Positions 32,879 through 43,919 of a stretch of DNA of 64,000 nucleotides are shown here, one piece after another. Position numbers and translations under genes: made by a program. Numbering within the stretch: position 1 is the stretch's first letter; every line of letters begins with the position of its first letter. The stretch is taken from positions 201,118,244 to 201,182,243 of the forward strand of contig CP136061.1 of assembly GCA_032622095.1 (NCBI GenBank). The letters are read 5' to 3'. The DNA is from Siphonodentalium dalli (lineage: Eukaryota > Mollusca > Scaphopoda > Gadilida > Siphonodentaliidae). The notes below the pieces were generated by a model. That model did not search any database. It was not told where the DNA came from and saw only the letters and a program-made list of their open reading frames with translations.

Positions 32879-33197
32879 AGATCAAGAGTGGCTGATAGTT
32901 CACAAAACAGAAGAAATCAATACTGTTCAAATGAAAGCACTCGTTATAGTCGGAATTGTGACAGATTATTGAGAATTATTACGCTAAATGTGTGTGGCCT
33001 GGTTGGACGCCTGAAATGTCCAGAATTCATAGAACTTTGTAACAGTTATGACATACATTAGAGTTTTTCCTGCACATTGAAGCATAGAAAGCGTTTTAGC
33101 CGCTGAAGTCGGTGGTATTGTGATTGGCTACACGGATGGACTGTCAGATAACATCATATTAGTTCATACTGATTCAAAAATATATTCACTGGGTTAA
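32879..33197 (+). pseudogene. Non-LTR retrotransposon endonuclease N-terminal remnant
   Basis: One frame reads through to a stop at 33059: RLLRIITLNVCGLVGRLKCP, then EFIELCNSYDIH. This is the opening of an APE-type endonuclease ('..i..LNv.GL..Kl....f..y...yDi'). After the stop and a frame change, 33099-33197 reads AAEVGGIVIGYTDGLSDNII, then LVHTDSKIYSLG, which resembles the next conserved block ('GGia.fvk.......i...s...lW.k'). The catalytic Glu-containing motif that should lie between ('...ETw.') is destroyed by the gap. The remnant ends about 220 bp before the TMEM45 start codon, inside its presumed 5' intron. Confidence 0.65.
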
Positions 33198-33384
33198 AAT
33201 ATCCGGAAACATGTTTGATTGGGGCAACTCCGCTTCTAATATCAACTACATAGGATATATACCACGCTTGACGCTTCCCATTATTAATGCGTATCATTAA
33301 ATCACTCAGCCAGTCAACATATCAGCCCTGCACACATTTCGTGTACTACACGGTGTATGGATGTAGTTCTCAGTCACTATTATA

Positions 33385-33400
33385 TGCATTTTCCTTCCAG
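33385..33400 (+). other. Splice acceptor of the TMEM45 coding exon
   Basis: A pyrimidine-rich 'ttttccttccag' ends at 33400, 18 nt before the ATG. It implies at least one upstream non-coding exon, which I could not locate. Confidence 0.6.
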
Positions 33401-33418
33401 ATTTACATCGAAACAATT

Positions 33419-34297
33419 ATGGGGAATTTCGGTGGTCACGCCCTTCCAGGATCATTCTTCCTGCTGTTTGGATTGTGGCACCTAGTATATATATGGTGTC
33501 GTTACTGGACGAGTAGCAGACAGCGAATAAAGTTCATACCAACAGTGGCATTCCCATGTCCATGCTTGTGTAAGAAACTGAGGAATTTTCCCATCGATGC
33601 TCTTATCAAAATAATCTTAACAACGACAGGAGCAGCTATCGAAATTTACACAGGGTCTTATAATGGCGTGTTTGTAAATTTCTCGAACGCACAACACGTC
33701 ACCATGTTTATGGCATTCGCACTGACGGGAGTGATTGACATACTGTATTATTTTAACGTTCCACTACCACCCGACATGGACTATATATCTAATGCACTAG
33801 CTTTCAGTGTTGAGGGAATCCTGTTCCATTTCCACACACACGGACGAGAAGCCGTTGAGCTTGTGATTCACCAACTTCTAGTGTATGTTGTGGTCGCGAG
33901 TCTGGTTGTCACCATCGCTGAAATGAAATACAGAAATCTGATGACAGCGTTGCTTCGGACCTACTTCCTTATGCTGCAAGGAACCTGGTTCTGGCAGGCA
34001 GCATTCTTATTGTACGGTAACCACGGCTACCCGCTGTTTGACATTTCCGACCACGTGTCCTCTTCCATAACGACGATACTTTTTTGTTGGCACGCTGGTG
34101 TATTATTTGTTGTAACCCTGTTAGTGGGTGTGATAACGAGTTGTTTCTTCAAAGGTTCCAAGAAATCCAACAACGCTGTGTCTTACCGACGACTCCTGGA
34201 TAACAAAACGGACGATAACTCTGCTGCTGTTTCTGGTATTTTTGACGAGAGTGATAGTGATATAGAATACAACAAGCCGGCGCTATTGAGCAGATGA
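33419..34297 (+). CDS. TMEM45: TMEM45 (DUF716) family multi-pass membrane protein
   Basis: The frame of 292 residues starts at ATG 33419 (context aattATGG), giving the family's hallmark N terminus MGNFGGHALPGSFFLLFGLW; upstream in-frame codons lie in the presumed intron. Seven hydrophobic segments are visible at about residues 10-30, 60-79, 93-114, 122-139, 147-168, 178-200 and 215-240. Family motifs present are FHTHGRE (138-144), HQLL (151-154), LRTYFLMLQGTWFWQ (179-193), and FCWHAG (222-227). The C-terminal 50 residues are cytosolic-looking and acidic, with a 'YRRLLDNKTDD' stretch and an ESDSDIEY patch. Length fits the family (about 275-290). Family members reside in endosomal/Golgi-type membranes; the molecular activity is not settled. 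The full coding sequence sits in one exon behind an acceptor. No frameshift or stop suggests decay. Whether it corresponds to vertebrate TMEM45A or B cannot be said; it is probably an invertebrate co-orthologue. Confidence 0.93.
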   Translation: MGNFGGHALPGSFFLLFGLWHLVYIWCRYWTSSRQRIKFIPTVAFPCPCLCKKLRNFPIDALIKIILTTTGAAIEIYTGSYNGVFVNFSNAQHVTMFMAFALTGVIDILYYFNVPLPPDMDYISNALAFSVEGILFHFHTHGREAVELVIHQLLVYVVVASLVVTIAEMKYRNLMTALLRTYFLMLQGTWFWQAAFLLYGNHGYPLFDISDHVSSSITTILFCWHAGVLFVVTLLVGVITSCFFKGSKKSNNAVSYRRLLDNKTDDNSAAVSGIFDESDSDIEYNKPALLSR

Positions 34298-34926
34298 TGG
34301 AATCTGGGCTGATTTGTGACCACATGGGCATTTACTTTTATTACATGACTTACAAGTACACATTAAGTTATTATCTGCTCTATAAATGTACTGTCCAGTG
34401 TATGTTTTTTTTCTTCTTCAAATTTATGTTTATATACGGTCAAACTATGTGCAACTTTGATCATAATCATAGTCAACGACTCGACAGCAAAGTACAGTTC
34501 ATATGCAGCATAATTACAATAACAACACTAATGTACTGGTATGGGCTGGTGGACTTTAGCACACACTTTACACACATTCAAACTAGAAACTATAACTCGT
34601 ACGTTTTTATTACATAGACTATGTTTATGAATGGATGATCACCAGAAACAAAATTAATATGTTTTAAATATACATGTAAGTTACAGTCTCCAATATGACA
34701 AATATTGCCTTTATTTGTGTCCGAAATGTAGTGTTAATTCGATCGTCACAGCACGTGATAACGAATACAATTACAAACTAGTTATGGGTCCTCAAATAAC
34801 TTGACATGGAAATATACATGTATGTGTCACACCATTCCAACTTGAAGTGGCTGATGATATCTCTCTTCATTGCTATATATTTCTCTAAGAGGCATATCTC
34901 ATGAAGTTCATGCAGAAATGATTTAA
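34298..34926. other. 3' flank / UTR of TMEM45
   Basis: No AATAAA is seen before 35176, which lies inside a MITE, so the 3' end of the transcript is unresolved. No other feature was recognised. Confidence 0.5.
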
Positions 34927-35392
34927 CCATTTGAGTGCCAGGGGCCGATCTCATCGGCCCTAATTTACGGTGTGTAAAATCGGCCCTAAAAAATGTTTTT
35001 TTTTTAATTTTAGATTTTTTTTTTCGTTGAATTTGTTTTCGCTATGCTTAAGCATGCTATAGCGAATTTAAAAACAAACTGGATAAAACCTTAGGGGCAT
35101 GTTATAACTCAAAACTACCCCCAAGTATTCATAGTAATAATTTTGATGCCCATGAAAAACGTGAGATTCCCTGGCAATAAACCTACAAAATATGTCTGTT
35201 AAAGAATATAAGAAAATATTATTAAAATTGTAAAAAATTGTAAAAAATAATAACAAATGATGAAAAAGTGTTACGCCAATGCATTCTCTTATATATGCGA
35301 GACGACCTATGGTCGACTCGCATATATAAGAGAATGCATTGGCACAGGGTATATATGGGTTGATACAAAAATCAGACCTGGCACTCAAAGGG
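34927..35392. mobile_element. TTAA-type MITE with internal long hairpin
   Basis: The left end CCATTTGAGTGCCAGG directly follows TTAA (34923-34926); the right end CCTGGCACTCAAAGGG is its inverted partner with one mismatch, followed by a decayed 'atat'. TIRs starting CC(C/A)TTTGAGTGCC at TTAA suggest a piggyBac-derived element. It contains palindromic 'ggccgatctcatcggcc' and the 67-nt hairpin at 35276-35342. No coding capacity. Confidence 0.75.
35276..35342. repeat. 67-nt hairpin, 26-bp perfect arms
   Basis: CCAATGCATTCTCTTATATA plus 'tgcgag' pairs without mismatch to the arm ending at 35342. The inner CGACC-TAT-GGTCG extends the stem across one A-A mismatch, leaving a 3-nt loop. Confidence 0.95.
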
Positions 35393-35810
35393 ATATTGCA
35401 TGTGTCGGCGTTGAAATTTGGTTTTGTTTATGTTATATGAACAATGTCAGAAATAAATATATGACTGTAATTTTGCTGGCGGGGAAGACCGAACAGTATT
35501 TTGAAATGAGTGATAGATATGTCAAGCTTGTGTTTTATCGGTCATTTCTGTATTTCTGTGTGTCACTTATAAATAGTATAAAAGATAATTTGGTTCCAAC
35601 GCTACTCTCTGTCCATGATGCTGATTATTAATTTCAGACTCTGAATACACCAATAATTCAATGGCTCGCTGGGCTACCGTAAGCCGCACGTGACTCGTTG
35701 GTGTCCAATCATAATGGTAGCATCACTATAGTATCATGCCATGAAGGTTACAAACAATTCTGTTCCATAGGCGACAATGTTAACTATAAGTCGCACCGGC
35801 GATGGGTTAA
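35393..35810. other. No feature recognised
   Basis: No supported gene or repeat. Confidence 0.35.
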
Positions 35811-36328
35811 AGATACGGGCGGCGTTGGCGGTGGGTATGCAGTTAAAATATTCATCTCCGTCAAAAACCTCCATAAACAGAAGGAATAGTAAAATATAGA
35901 AAGACCTTGTTCTTATGCCAATCAGAAATATGGCATAAACAGTATGTTATTGTCAATGTTTCCCCTTTGTTATGTAAACAAAAGCAAAAAACGTTACGTT
36001 TCCTGGCTTTTGTTTAGATCCGGATATGGTAAACATAGAGAGCGTTATTTGTTACTGTTTTCCTGATATGGAAATAATAAAGAGTGTTTATATCATTTTT
36101 GTGAGATTAACCAATAAAATTGCGCTGTGTTATGTAAACAGAAGCACAACTTCTGTAACACGAGCAGTCTCTTCTTTACGTACACCATCATACGTATTGA
36201 CGACAATATACTATTCGCGCGCTGATTATGTTTGGCATATGAGCGGAACTGTATATATTTTGGTGTTCCTTCTGTTGATGGCATTTGAACAAATATAAAT
36301 ATTTCTGCAACGAACGCCGCCCGTGCCT
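35811..36328 (-). mobile_element. TTAA-flanked MITE family 1, copy 2 (inverted)
   Basis: It starts AGATACGGGCGGCG after TTAA (35807-35810) and ends CGCCGCCCGTGCCT followed by GTAA, a one-base-decayed TTAA. The internal sequence is the reverse complement of 1221-1680 with high similarity, including the paired 'gtaaacaaaagcaaaaaacg' and 'tgttatgtaaacagaagcac' blocks. 518 bp; non-coding. Confidence 0.85.
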
Positions 36329-36332
36329 GTAA

Positions 36333-37010
36333 GCCTATTTTAACTTAAAATTGTAAATGTTCCAGTATATCAGAACGTCTTCTGATACACCAGTCGGGAC
36401 AACAAACGCGCCCTTTTGTGTATTTAAAAAAAACCGATAATATTGCATTTCCACAACTACCACATTTACTGCCCTATCAGCATAAAATACCCAGTCCCCT
36501 GCCATGACTCTTACTGCATGTCATCTATACAAAAATGATTGGCATATTTACGTTGGCTATAATTTTCTGTTCTCGCTCATGGAATTTACCCTCAAAGATA
36601 ACCAACCAATCAGCAGCCTGAATTGTGTTTTATGCTGACCTATATTTAGTTGCTTGTAACCTATAATTGCAAGGGAAATCGAAATCGCATCATGGAAACC
36701 GCGCCAATATTATGCAAAAAGCTTTTCTGCGACACAATTGAAATCTACTGGTCATTGGCCATTCTATTACCTACCAGTGGTCCTTTAACCCACATTCCCC
36801 GTTTGAAAGCCACTTTGCGGTTTGCGTTCCAAAATACACCTCATAAAATTTGATTTTAAAATTTTCCCGGTATCAAAGTACGTCTATAAGTACTTGAATT
36901 ACCTTTATACGAACATTATCTGTCCCAGGAAGACGCATTGAAAAATATAATTTGAACACGATGTTGGGGTCCCAAACGAAAAACAGCCATTTTAACGACA
37001 TGGAACAAAA
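36333..37010. other. No feature recognised
   Basis: No supported gene or repeat. Confidence 0.35.
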
Positions 37011-37412
37011 AAGAGCGTCCCGCGTTAGCCTGAGTTTAGAGTGCTTGTCATTTGAAGAATGAGGTCCCAGAGAGTGAATTTAGCATAACCAAATTCACCC
37101 TCTGTGGGACCTCATTCTGCATGGCCTCATCTGCTATGGCCATGGGAGACATAGGCTCACATTGAAGTTCCCAAATGGTGAATATTGCAGTGATGTACAC
37201 CCATTGGGAACCTCAGTTATGCAATATGAGGATATAGATAAACTAAACTGAAAAATAAATAGAATCTATGTGAAGAAGTTTCTATAGGAATGGTGTCCCC
37301 AGAGGTGAAATTAGTTATGCTAGCCCGCTACGCGGGACAGCGTCACTAGATTCACTCTCTTGGGACACCATTCTGTAAATGACAGGCACACTAAAACTCA
37401 GGCTGTGTTCCG
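37011..37412. mobile_element. Inverted-repeat element containing GAATGAGGTCCC hairpin modules
   Basis: Left 'gcgttagcctgagtttagag' and 'tgtcatttgaagaatgaggt' pair with right segments near 37365-37412 (accattctgtaaatgaca, then actcaggctg...gtgttag). A nested hairpin, 37056-37119, pairs AGAATGAGGTCCCAGAG with its complement across 'agtgaatttagc..'. The module is the same as in 43.9-45.2 and 51.2-52.9 kb. Confidence 0.65.
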
Positions 37413-38094
37413 TGTTAGTATATTCCTGATATGGTAGTAATAAAGAGCGTTCCGTGTTAGTCTATTCCTGATATGGTAGAAAAAGAGAGCATTTGTTTCA
37501 CTTCTGTCCGAAAAAATTAAAACAGCTGGAAAATGGTTGTAACCATAGAAAGTATTTTTCAGAGCATACGACGAAGCCGGTATATGAATATTTCGCGTCT
37601 ACCTATATGTATCATATTACGTCCGGTATAGACAACATTTGGAAACTCGAATGAGCCATGTCCGTTTAAGAGATATACCTGGTACAGAGCCAAACATAAA
37701 TGTAGTAGACTTTATTACTTTCTTATATCAAAGGAACCTGAACCATTTGTTTATTCAGCCAATACAGAGCTTAAATACAAATCAGATCATGCTTTATAAT
37801 AAACAAAATGTTTTTGATAATAAAAACATCAATGATCGCTTCCGGATATCTCTGGAAGTAAAGTTTAGCAGAAAATGTACCAAAGTCTCATGCTATGCAT
37901 GTCATATGAACTGCATAGTATCACATGTCCCATATCCATCCAATCACTAATGGGAATATTATGACATGTGACCACACCCAGCATTCACGTTATTCTTCAT
38001 CATAATATCATTTGTTAAATCCGACTGCGTGCATAACGATATAAAGCTATATGTATAAGTTTTGAAAACTAGTTACGCATATCAACCATACGCC
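37413..38094. other. No feature recognised
   Basis: Begins with a twofold 'cgtgttagt.tattcctgata' duplication (37410-37485); otherwise featureless. Confidence 0.35.
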
Positions 38095-38098
38095 TTAA

Positions 38099-38591
38099 AG
38101 GCACGTGCGGCCTTAATTGTCGAAAATATTCATTTTTGTTCCAAACACCGTAAACAGAAAAACAGTAAAACGCATACAGCTCCGTTCACATATACCATGA
38201 CCATCGCGTAAACAGCATGTTATCATAGAGACCTACTATATTTTACCTAAGAAGAGACTGATTGTGTTACAGAAGACAGCACAATGCTACTGGCTAATCA
38301 CACACAAATGGCATTAACGCTCTTTATTAGTTCCATATCAGGTATTCACCAACAAAGAACGCTCTTTATGTTTACCATCATAATATAAACAAACACCAGA
38401 AAAGTAACTTTTTATGCCTTTGTTTACATAACAATGGTCAAACATATGACCATAACGTACTGTTTATGTGATATTTCTTATTTGTATACGGACAAAGTCT
38501 ATCTACATTTTGATGTTCTTTCTGTTTGTGGCGGTTTTTGACGGGTGGAGATATTTTCACAGGATACCCACCGCCAAGGCCAACCGTGTCT
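38099..38591 (+). mobile_element. TTAA-flanked MITE family 1, copy 3
   Basis: AGGCACGTGCGGCC begins after TTAA (38095-38098), and GGCCAACCGTGTCT ends before TTAA (38592-38595). The TIRs pair imperfectly (AGGCACG against AGACACG). 493 bp, close to copy 4; non-coding. Confidence 0.9.
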
Positions 38592-38619
38592 TTAAGGAAT
38601 AATCTCATTTTGACTAATT

Positions 38620-39355
38620 TGATATTTAAATGGATTTGAAATACACCCTCTCGACATTTTACCATTGCTGCACCGATCGAGACCAAACTTCCCATCTAAG
38701 GGTAAAAAACAGCGGGAATGGTCGTCGCGGCGTTTTGGAGAAGCTCCGAGCACCCGTTCTCCACTCTCAGTCACACAAAAACGGCACTGTGGGGTTAATC
38801 GCGTTGATAGTTAAAGAGCGTTCGTATCCGCAGTGTCGTTGATAAATAGCGTATGCGTGTAATGTGATTCTCACGTCTGTGTCCGGGCGTGAGCGTATGT
38901 ATCCAGACATGAGCGTGTTGTGTGATTCTTACGTACTTAGGGCTTCCTGTGAACGGGGTAGATTTTCATCGGGTCAGTTTTTCCGCCCGAGGTGATCTTC
39001 ACCTTGAAACGGGTACTCACAAATGATATATGTGTGTGTGTCCTTTATAGACTCGAACCGATTGAGCTCAAACATGCTACCTACGGGAAGTGTCATGGAC
39101 GGGTTAAAGTGTGACCCCGACCTGACATTGACCTTGAAAATGATCAATTCAAGGTCAAATCGGGTCAAATTGAAAAAAAAAAATTAAATAAAAAAATTTA
39201 TTAAAAAAATTAATTAAAAAAGCCAGTAAATTAAAAAGGCACAATTAACTCATTGAAAAACAAAAATTAAATTAAAAAATTAATTAAAAAAATTAATTAA
39301 ACAAATTAAAAATTGTCATGTTTCTGACGATTGCCGCCAGTGGCGGGCTAACATG
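38620..39355 (-). mobile_element. ACTAGC-ended repeat, diverged copy
   Basis: Read on the minus strand it begins CTAGCATGTTAGCCCGCC at 39355. The body shares 'cgggtcagtttttccgcccg', 'gatcttcaccttgaaa' and 'gaccccgacctgac' with 58710-58870, and 'ctgcaccgatcgagaccaaa' with 39537. An (AAATTAAAA)-rich stretch lies at 39170-39315. The 3' limit is approximate. Confidence 0.55.
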
Positions 39356-39356
39356 C

Positions 39357-39834
<478 letters not shown>

Positions 39835-39916
39835 GTAGGAACTGTTACATCGGAAGTCATTCTATCGCCGGTATTGTGATGGTTCTTGTCTGATTTGTTA
39901 CGGTTCCTGATGATTG
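39835..39916 (+). repeat. Dispersed repeat, inverted partner at 58613-58695
   Basis: 'gtaggaactgttacatcgga' through 'tgatggttcttgtctgattt' is matched, reverse-complemented, at 58613-58695 with few differences. In both places it adjoins the ACTAGC-family body. Confidence 0.7.
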
Positions 39917-40610
39917 AAAATAATCATTTTTGTGACAAAATCACACATAATTATAGATATCTTGAATATATTAAACTTTCCTGAATGAACAGAGGCTGCA
40001 GAAGTGCCGTGTTATCAAAACCTGAACTCTAGACCACAATTAACTCGGTATTAGCGAGTTAATGCGTAAATATCAACATGTTATCACCGAAAATCAAGCC
40101 AAGTGGACGCAACTTCTTTGTTTTTCGTGGCGTATAAAATATGAAACGCATTCTGAAGACAAACACTGACTATAAAGTGTACCCGTGTTATTCTTTTGTA
40201 AAATAGCTGAGAAAGTATCCCGATAGGGGTTGATAATTGGGAGCTGTGACCTCGTAATCAACACGGGTGCGTGTTACGGTTCTATTTCAAACCGATCATA
40301 GCTGTGACGGTTCTGTCCATGAGATTTATTCGAACGATTTCTGCACTTGGGTCCGAAAATCGTCTTGTGTATCTGACATTTTAAACCAGATAATGACTGT
40401 AGCTTATGTAATTTCCATAATAGAACAGGTATATTAAGAAATAACACAATAAATACCTAATACGGGAGATTTATAAGTGACATTAATAGGCAGAAATAAA
40501 ATATTGAAAGTCCCGATGAGTATAGTATCATAATCATGTCCGCATATATAAATGACCAATGGTAATATAAATCTACTCTCAGGAGAATATGAGATGTTAT
40601 ATTCATTTAC
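39917..40610. other. No feature recognised
   Basis: No supported gene or repeat. Confidence 0.35.
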
Positions 40611-40614
40611 TTAA

Positions 40615-41100
40615 AGGCACGTGCGGCCTTAATTGTCGAAAATATTCATATTTGTTCCAAACACCGTAAACAGAAAAACATTAAAACGCATACAGTTCCG
40701 TTCATATATACCATGACCATCGTGTAAACAGCATGTTATCATAAAGACCTACTATATTTTACCTATGCAAGAGCCTGATTGTGTTACAGAAGACAGCACA
40801 ATGCTACTGGCTAATCACACACAAATGGCATAAACGCTCTTTATTAGTTAGGTATTCACCAACAAAGAACTCTCTTTATGTTTACCATCTTAATATAAAC
40901 AAACACCAGAAAAGTAACTTTTTATGTTTTTGTTTACATAGCAATGGTCAAACATATGATCATAACATACTGTTTATGCGATATTTCTTATTTGTATACG
41001 GACAAAGTCTATTTACATTTTGATGTTCTTTCTGTTGTGGCGGTTTTTGACGGGTGGAGATATTTTCACAGGATACCCACCGCCAAGGCCAACCGTGTCT
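40615..41100 (+). mobile_element. TTAA-flanked MITE family 1, copy 4
   Basis: AGGCACGTGCGGCC follows TTAA (40611-40614), and GGCCAACCGTGTCT precedes TTAA (41101-41104). 486 bp, with small deletions relative to copy 3. Both TTAA duplications are intact. Confidence 0.92.
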
Positions 41101-41369
41101 TTAATCTGGGCATTATTGAAAGACCCAGGTGTGACAATATTTCAATGCCAGCGCCATCATATTTCCTCCTCTGAAGTCCGCCTGATGGACATTTACACAT
41201 GTTTGTAGCCCAGACATGAATATAACTTATGAAATCACGTTCAACTGAATCATTGATATGTTATGGCGTGATTGGGGTGGTGGGGGACTTGGGGAGGGGG
41301 TGCTTAATTGGTGTATATCCCCAACTTTGGTCAAAATGTTCAACAGTTACAAAATAATGTCTTATCTTA

Positions 41370-42117
41370 CAATACATTGGTTTGAAATTTAACACCAACA
41401 ATATGTTGAAATTGTTCTCTTAATTTGATTTGACAACAATTTAATAGTGGGGATTTTGTCGTATTTAGACTAACATTTGCATACTTTCCTACACTTTAAA
41501 CATGTAATCAACCATATTTGACATATACAAATGGACACCTCTTCTTTAGAGTTGATCCAAAACTCATGATGGGTGGACATGAAGTAGGGAGCAGGTGTGA
41601 TCTAGTTTTCTATATCACATTTACCCCCCCCCCCCAATTGGCAAGAAACTGGTTTAATGGACAAATAATCTAATTCCATTTCATTAATATGCTTTGTATT
41701 AAATAATGTATGCTCTTTTGCAAAATAAATCACCTCTCTCTCTCTCCATCTGTTGGGAACATTTCCAAATATTGTGGGGGTGGGAGTGGGGGCGCCAGGT
41801 TGGAAACTTCCAACACTTGGGAATCTTGAAGCCAGTCTAGATGTTTTTTTTGCAATTTTCAGGTTCAGATATCCACATTTTCTCACTGGGCCCATGTATC
41901 CTGAGTTTCTCCCCCGGTTTGCATGGTGGCCAATCAAAGGCTACTGATCAATTCACTTCAGAATGGTATACAATCTAGAGCTATAATGTGTCATGCAGTT
42001 GGGGAAAACCAAAGCCCAGGCCTTGTGTGTGAGTTTGGTCTGTTTCAAGGGGATGGTGCGGTTGGAAATTTCAATGTGGACGCCCCAACATTGGATACCC
42101 TCCAGCCCACGTCCCTG
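41370..42117 (+). repeat. CAGGGATGTGG-ended family, partial copy
   Basis: It shares 'caccaacaatatgttgaaa', 'tttgcatac', 'ggttggaaacttccaacact', 'gaagccagtctagatg' and a terminal 'cccacgtccctg' with 3900-5018. The left inverted terminus is not recognisable. Confidence 0.65.
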
Positions 42118-42239
42118 CTCACTTGACATGTCAGTAGCGAGGAATAATAATGTGCCTTATACTAGCCAGGTTCAGACACCCATAACACTAATTTTTAATG
42201 ATTCATTTGTATGAATGTCTAGCTAATAATTCAAACAAT

Positions 42240-42537
42240 CTGTTACTGCAAGTTGAATTTAATAGCTGAGCATTCCTACAAATGAATCAATAGGATTCAA
42301 GTCGCTGCTCTTTATAACACATTTAGTCACCAAAGGATTAACATCCATATAATAATATTTGTAACTGCATGATTCTTTTCTCTTTTTTATATGTTACTGC
42401 CTGTTGAACTTAATAGCTAAGCATTCCTACAAATCAATCAATAGGATTCAAGTCAATTCTCATTACAGCGCATTTAGTAATCAAAGGTTTAACATCCATA
42501 TAATAATATTCGTAAGTGTAGGATTCTTTGCTTTTTA
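42240..42537 (+). repeat. Tandem duplication, two units of about 154 bp
   Basis: Units begin 'tgttactgcaagttgaattt' (42240) and 'tgttactgcctgttgaactt' (42394) and share 'aatcaataggattcaagtc' and 'taacatccatataataatat'. Confidence 0.85.
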
Positions 42538-43440
42538 GCTCACCTGAGACGAAGTCTCTGGTGGAGCTATAGTCATCACTCCTCGTCCGTCGTCCGTCCG
42601 TCCGTCCGCTCTCACCAGAGCGTACTTGTGGGGTGCGATGAAATTAACATTTTTGTTCCTAACTGTTTTATTCCACAAACATTTCCGTTATTTCGTTAAT
42701 ATAACATTTCTCAGATTATGTGTTTTTTCTGAAATACGTATTTAGAGAAAAAAAATATTTAGAAAAACGTAATATTAACGAAATAGCGGAGATGTTTGTA
42801 AAACAGTTTATAACACCACTATTGACCGGTTTGGTCCCGTATAAGTCGAATTCCACTTTATGGTGGTTTGGGGCCGCTCTTTAAAATTGGATTTTCCGTA
42901 CGTTACTTGTGGGGTGCACAAGTCATGCAAACAAAAGATCTAACCTCACAAGTACCCTGTCGTACGTATGGCCGTCCGTCTGTCCGTCCGTCAAGAATCA
43001 TCTCCGCCAAAACTGTAAGACTGAACGGGTTCATATTTGGTGTGGATGTTCCCTAGGTGAATCACATTCAGATTTGTTCAAATGAGGCCATCAGGTCAAT
43101 TAGTTGAGAAAGCAGGGCCACAACTCTATTCCTTCATAGTAATTCTTAGAACGACTTTTCCCCCCAGAACTATAAGGCCGAATGGGTTCATATTTGGTGT
43201 GGATGTTCCATAGGTGACTCACATTCAGATTTGTTCAAATCAGGTCACCAGGTTGATTAGTTGAGAAACCAGGGCCATAACTCTTTCCCTCCATAGTAAT
43301 TATTTTAACCATCTTCTCAAATACCATCAGGCCAAATGGGTTCATATTTGGTATGAAGGATCCTTGGTTGACTGAGGTTCAGATTTGTTCAAATGAGGTC
43401 ACTGGGTCAAATGTGGGTGGGGCCAGGGATATAACTAAAA
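42536..43440 (+). repeat. AGCTCACCTGAG-hairpin dispersed repeat, copy 1
   Basis: It opens TTTAGCTCACCTGAGACG, with a fold-back onto 'gtctctggtggagct', then (GTCC)n at 42590-42608 and again at 42970-42992. Three units of about 160 bp follow, each with 'gggttcatatttggt', 'ttcagatttgttcaaat' and 'cataactcttt'. A second copy starts at 55831. This type is abundant in mollusc genomes (my recollection; not checked). Confidence 0.75.
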
Positions 43441-43915
43441 AAATAAATCAGATTAAACTCTTTAACCAAAAAAGAAAAGAATAGAAAAGAATGTATTAAA
43501 AAATAAAAATATTTAAAAAAAACTGTGGAATTGTTTTTTTTTATTAAAATATTTAAAAAAAAAACAATTGTATTTAACTCCATGGTCAATGATATATATA
43601 TATTGTTTAATATTTTTTGAAAATTGAAAAACTAATGCCATTACATTTCTGAAGGTTGTGCCCCCTGGCCCTTCACTCAAGTGCACTGCTTCTGCCACCC
43701 TGGCCTGGTCCCAAAAATAAAATTTACTCAAATTCTTGACAGAATCATTAATAAGAAGCATTTACTTTGGCTGTAACTGTATATATGCTGGGTAGGCATA
43801 GACAATCATGTCAATTATATATATGTTTATACACATTCCTTGCAGATCTGCTAGAAGTCATTAATTCCCAATCTATCATGTATTGTTCATATCCGGACTA
43901 ATGTCATTTGCAGGG
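43441..43915. other. Simple A/T-rich stretch, no gene
   Basis: A-runs and T-runs at 43436-43570; nothing coding. Confidence 0.45.
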
Positions 43916-43919
43916 TGAT

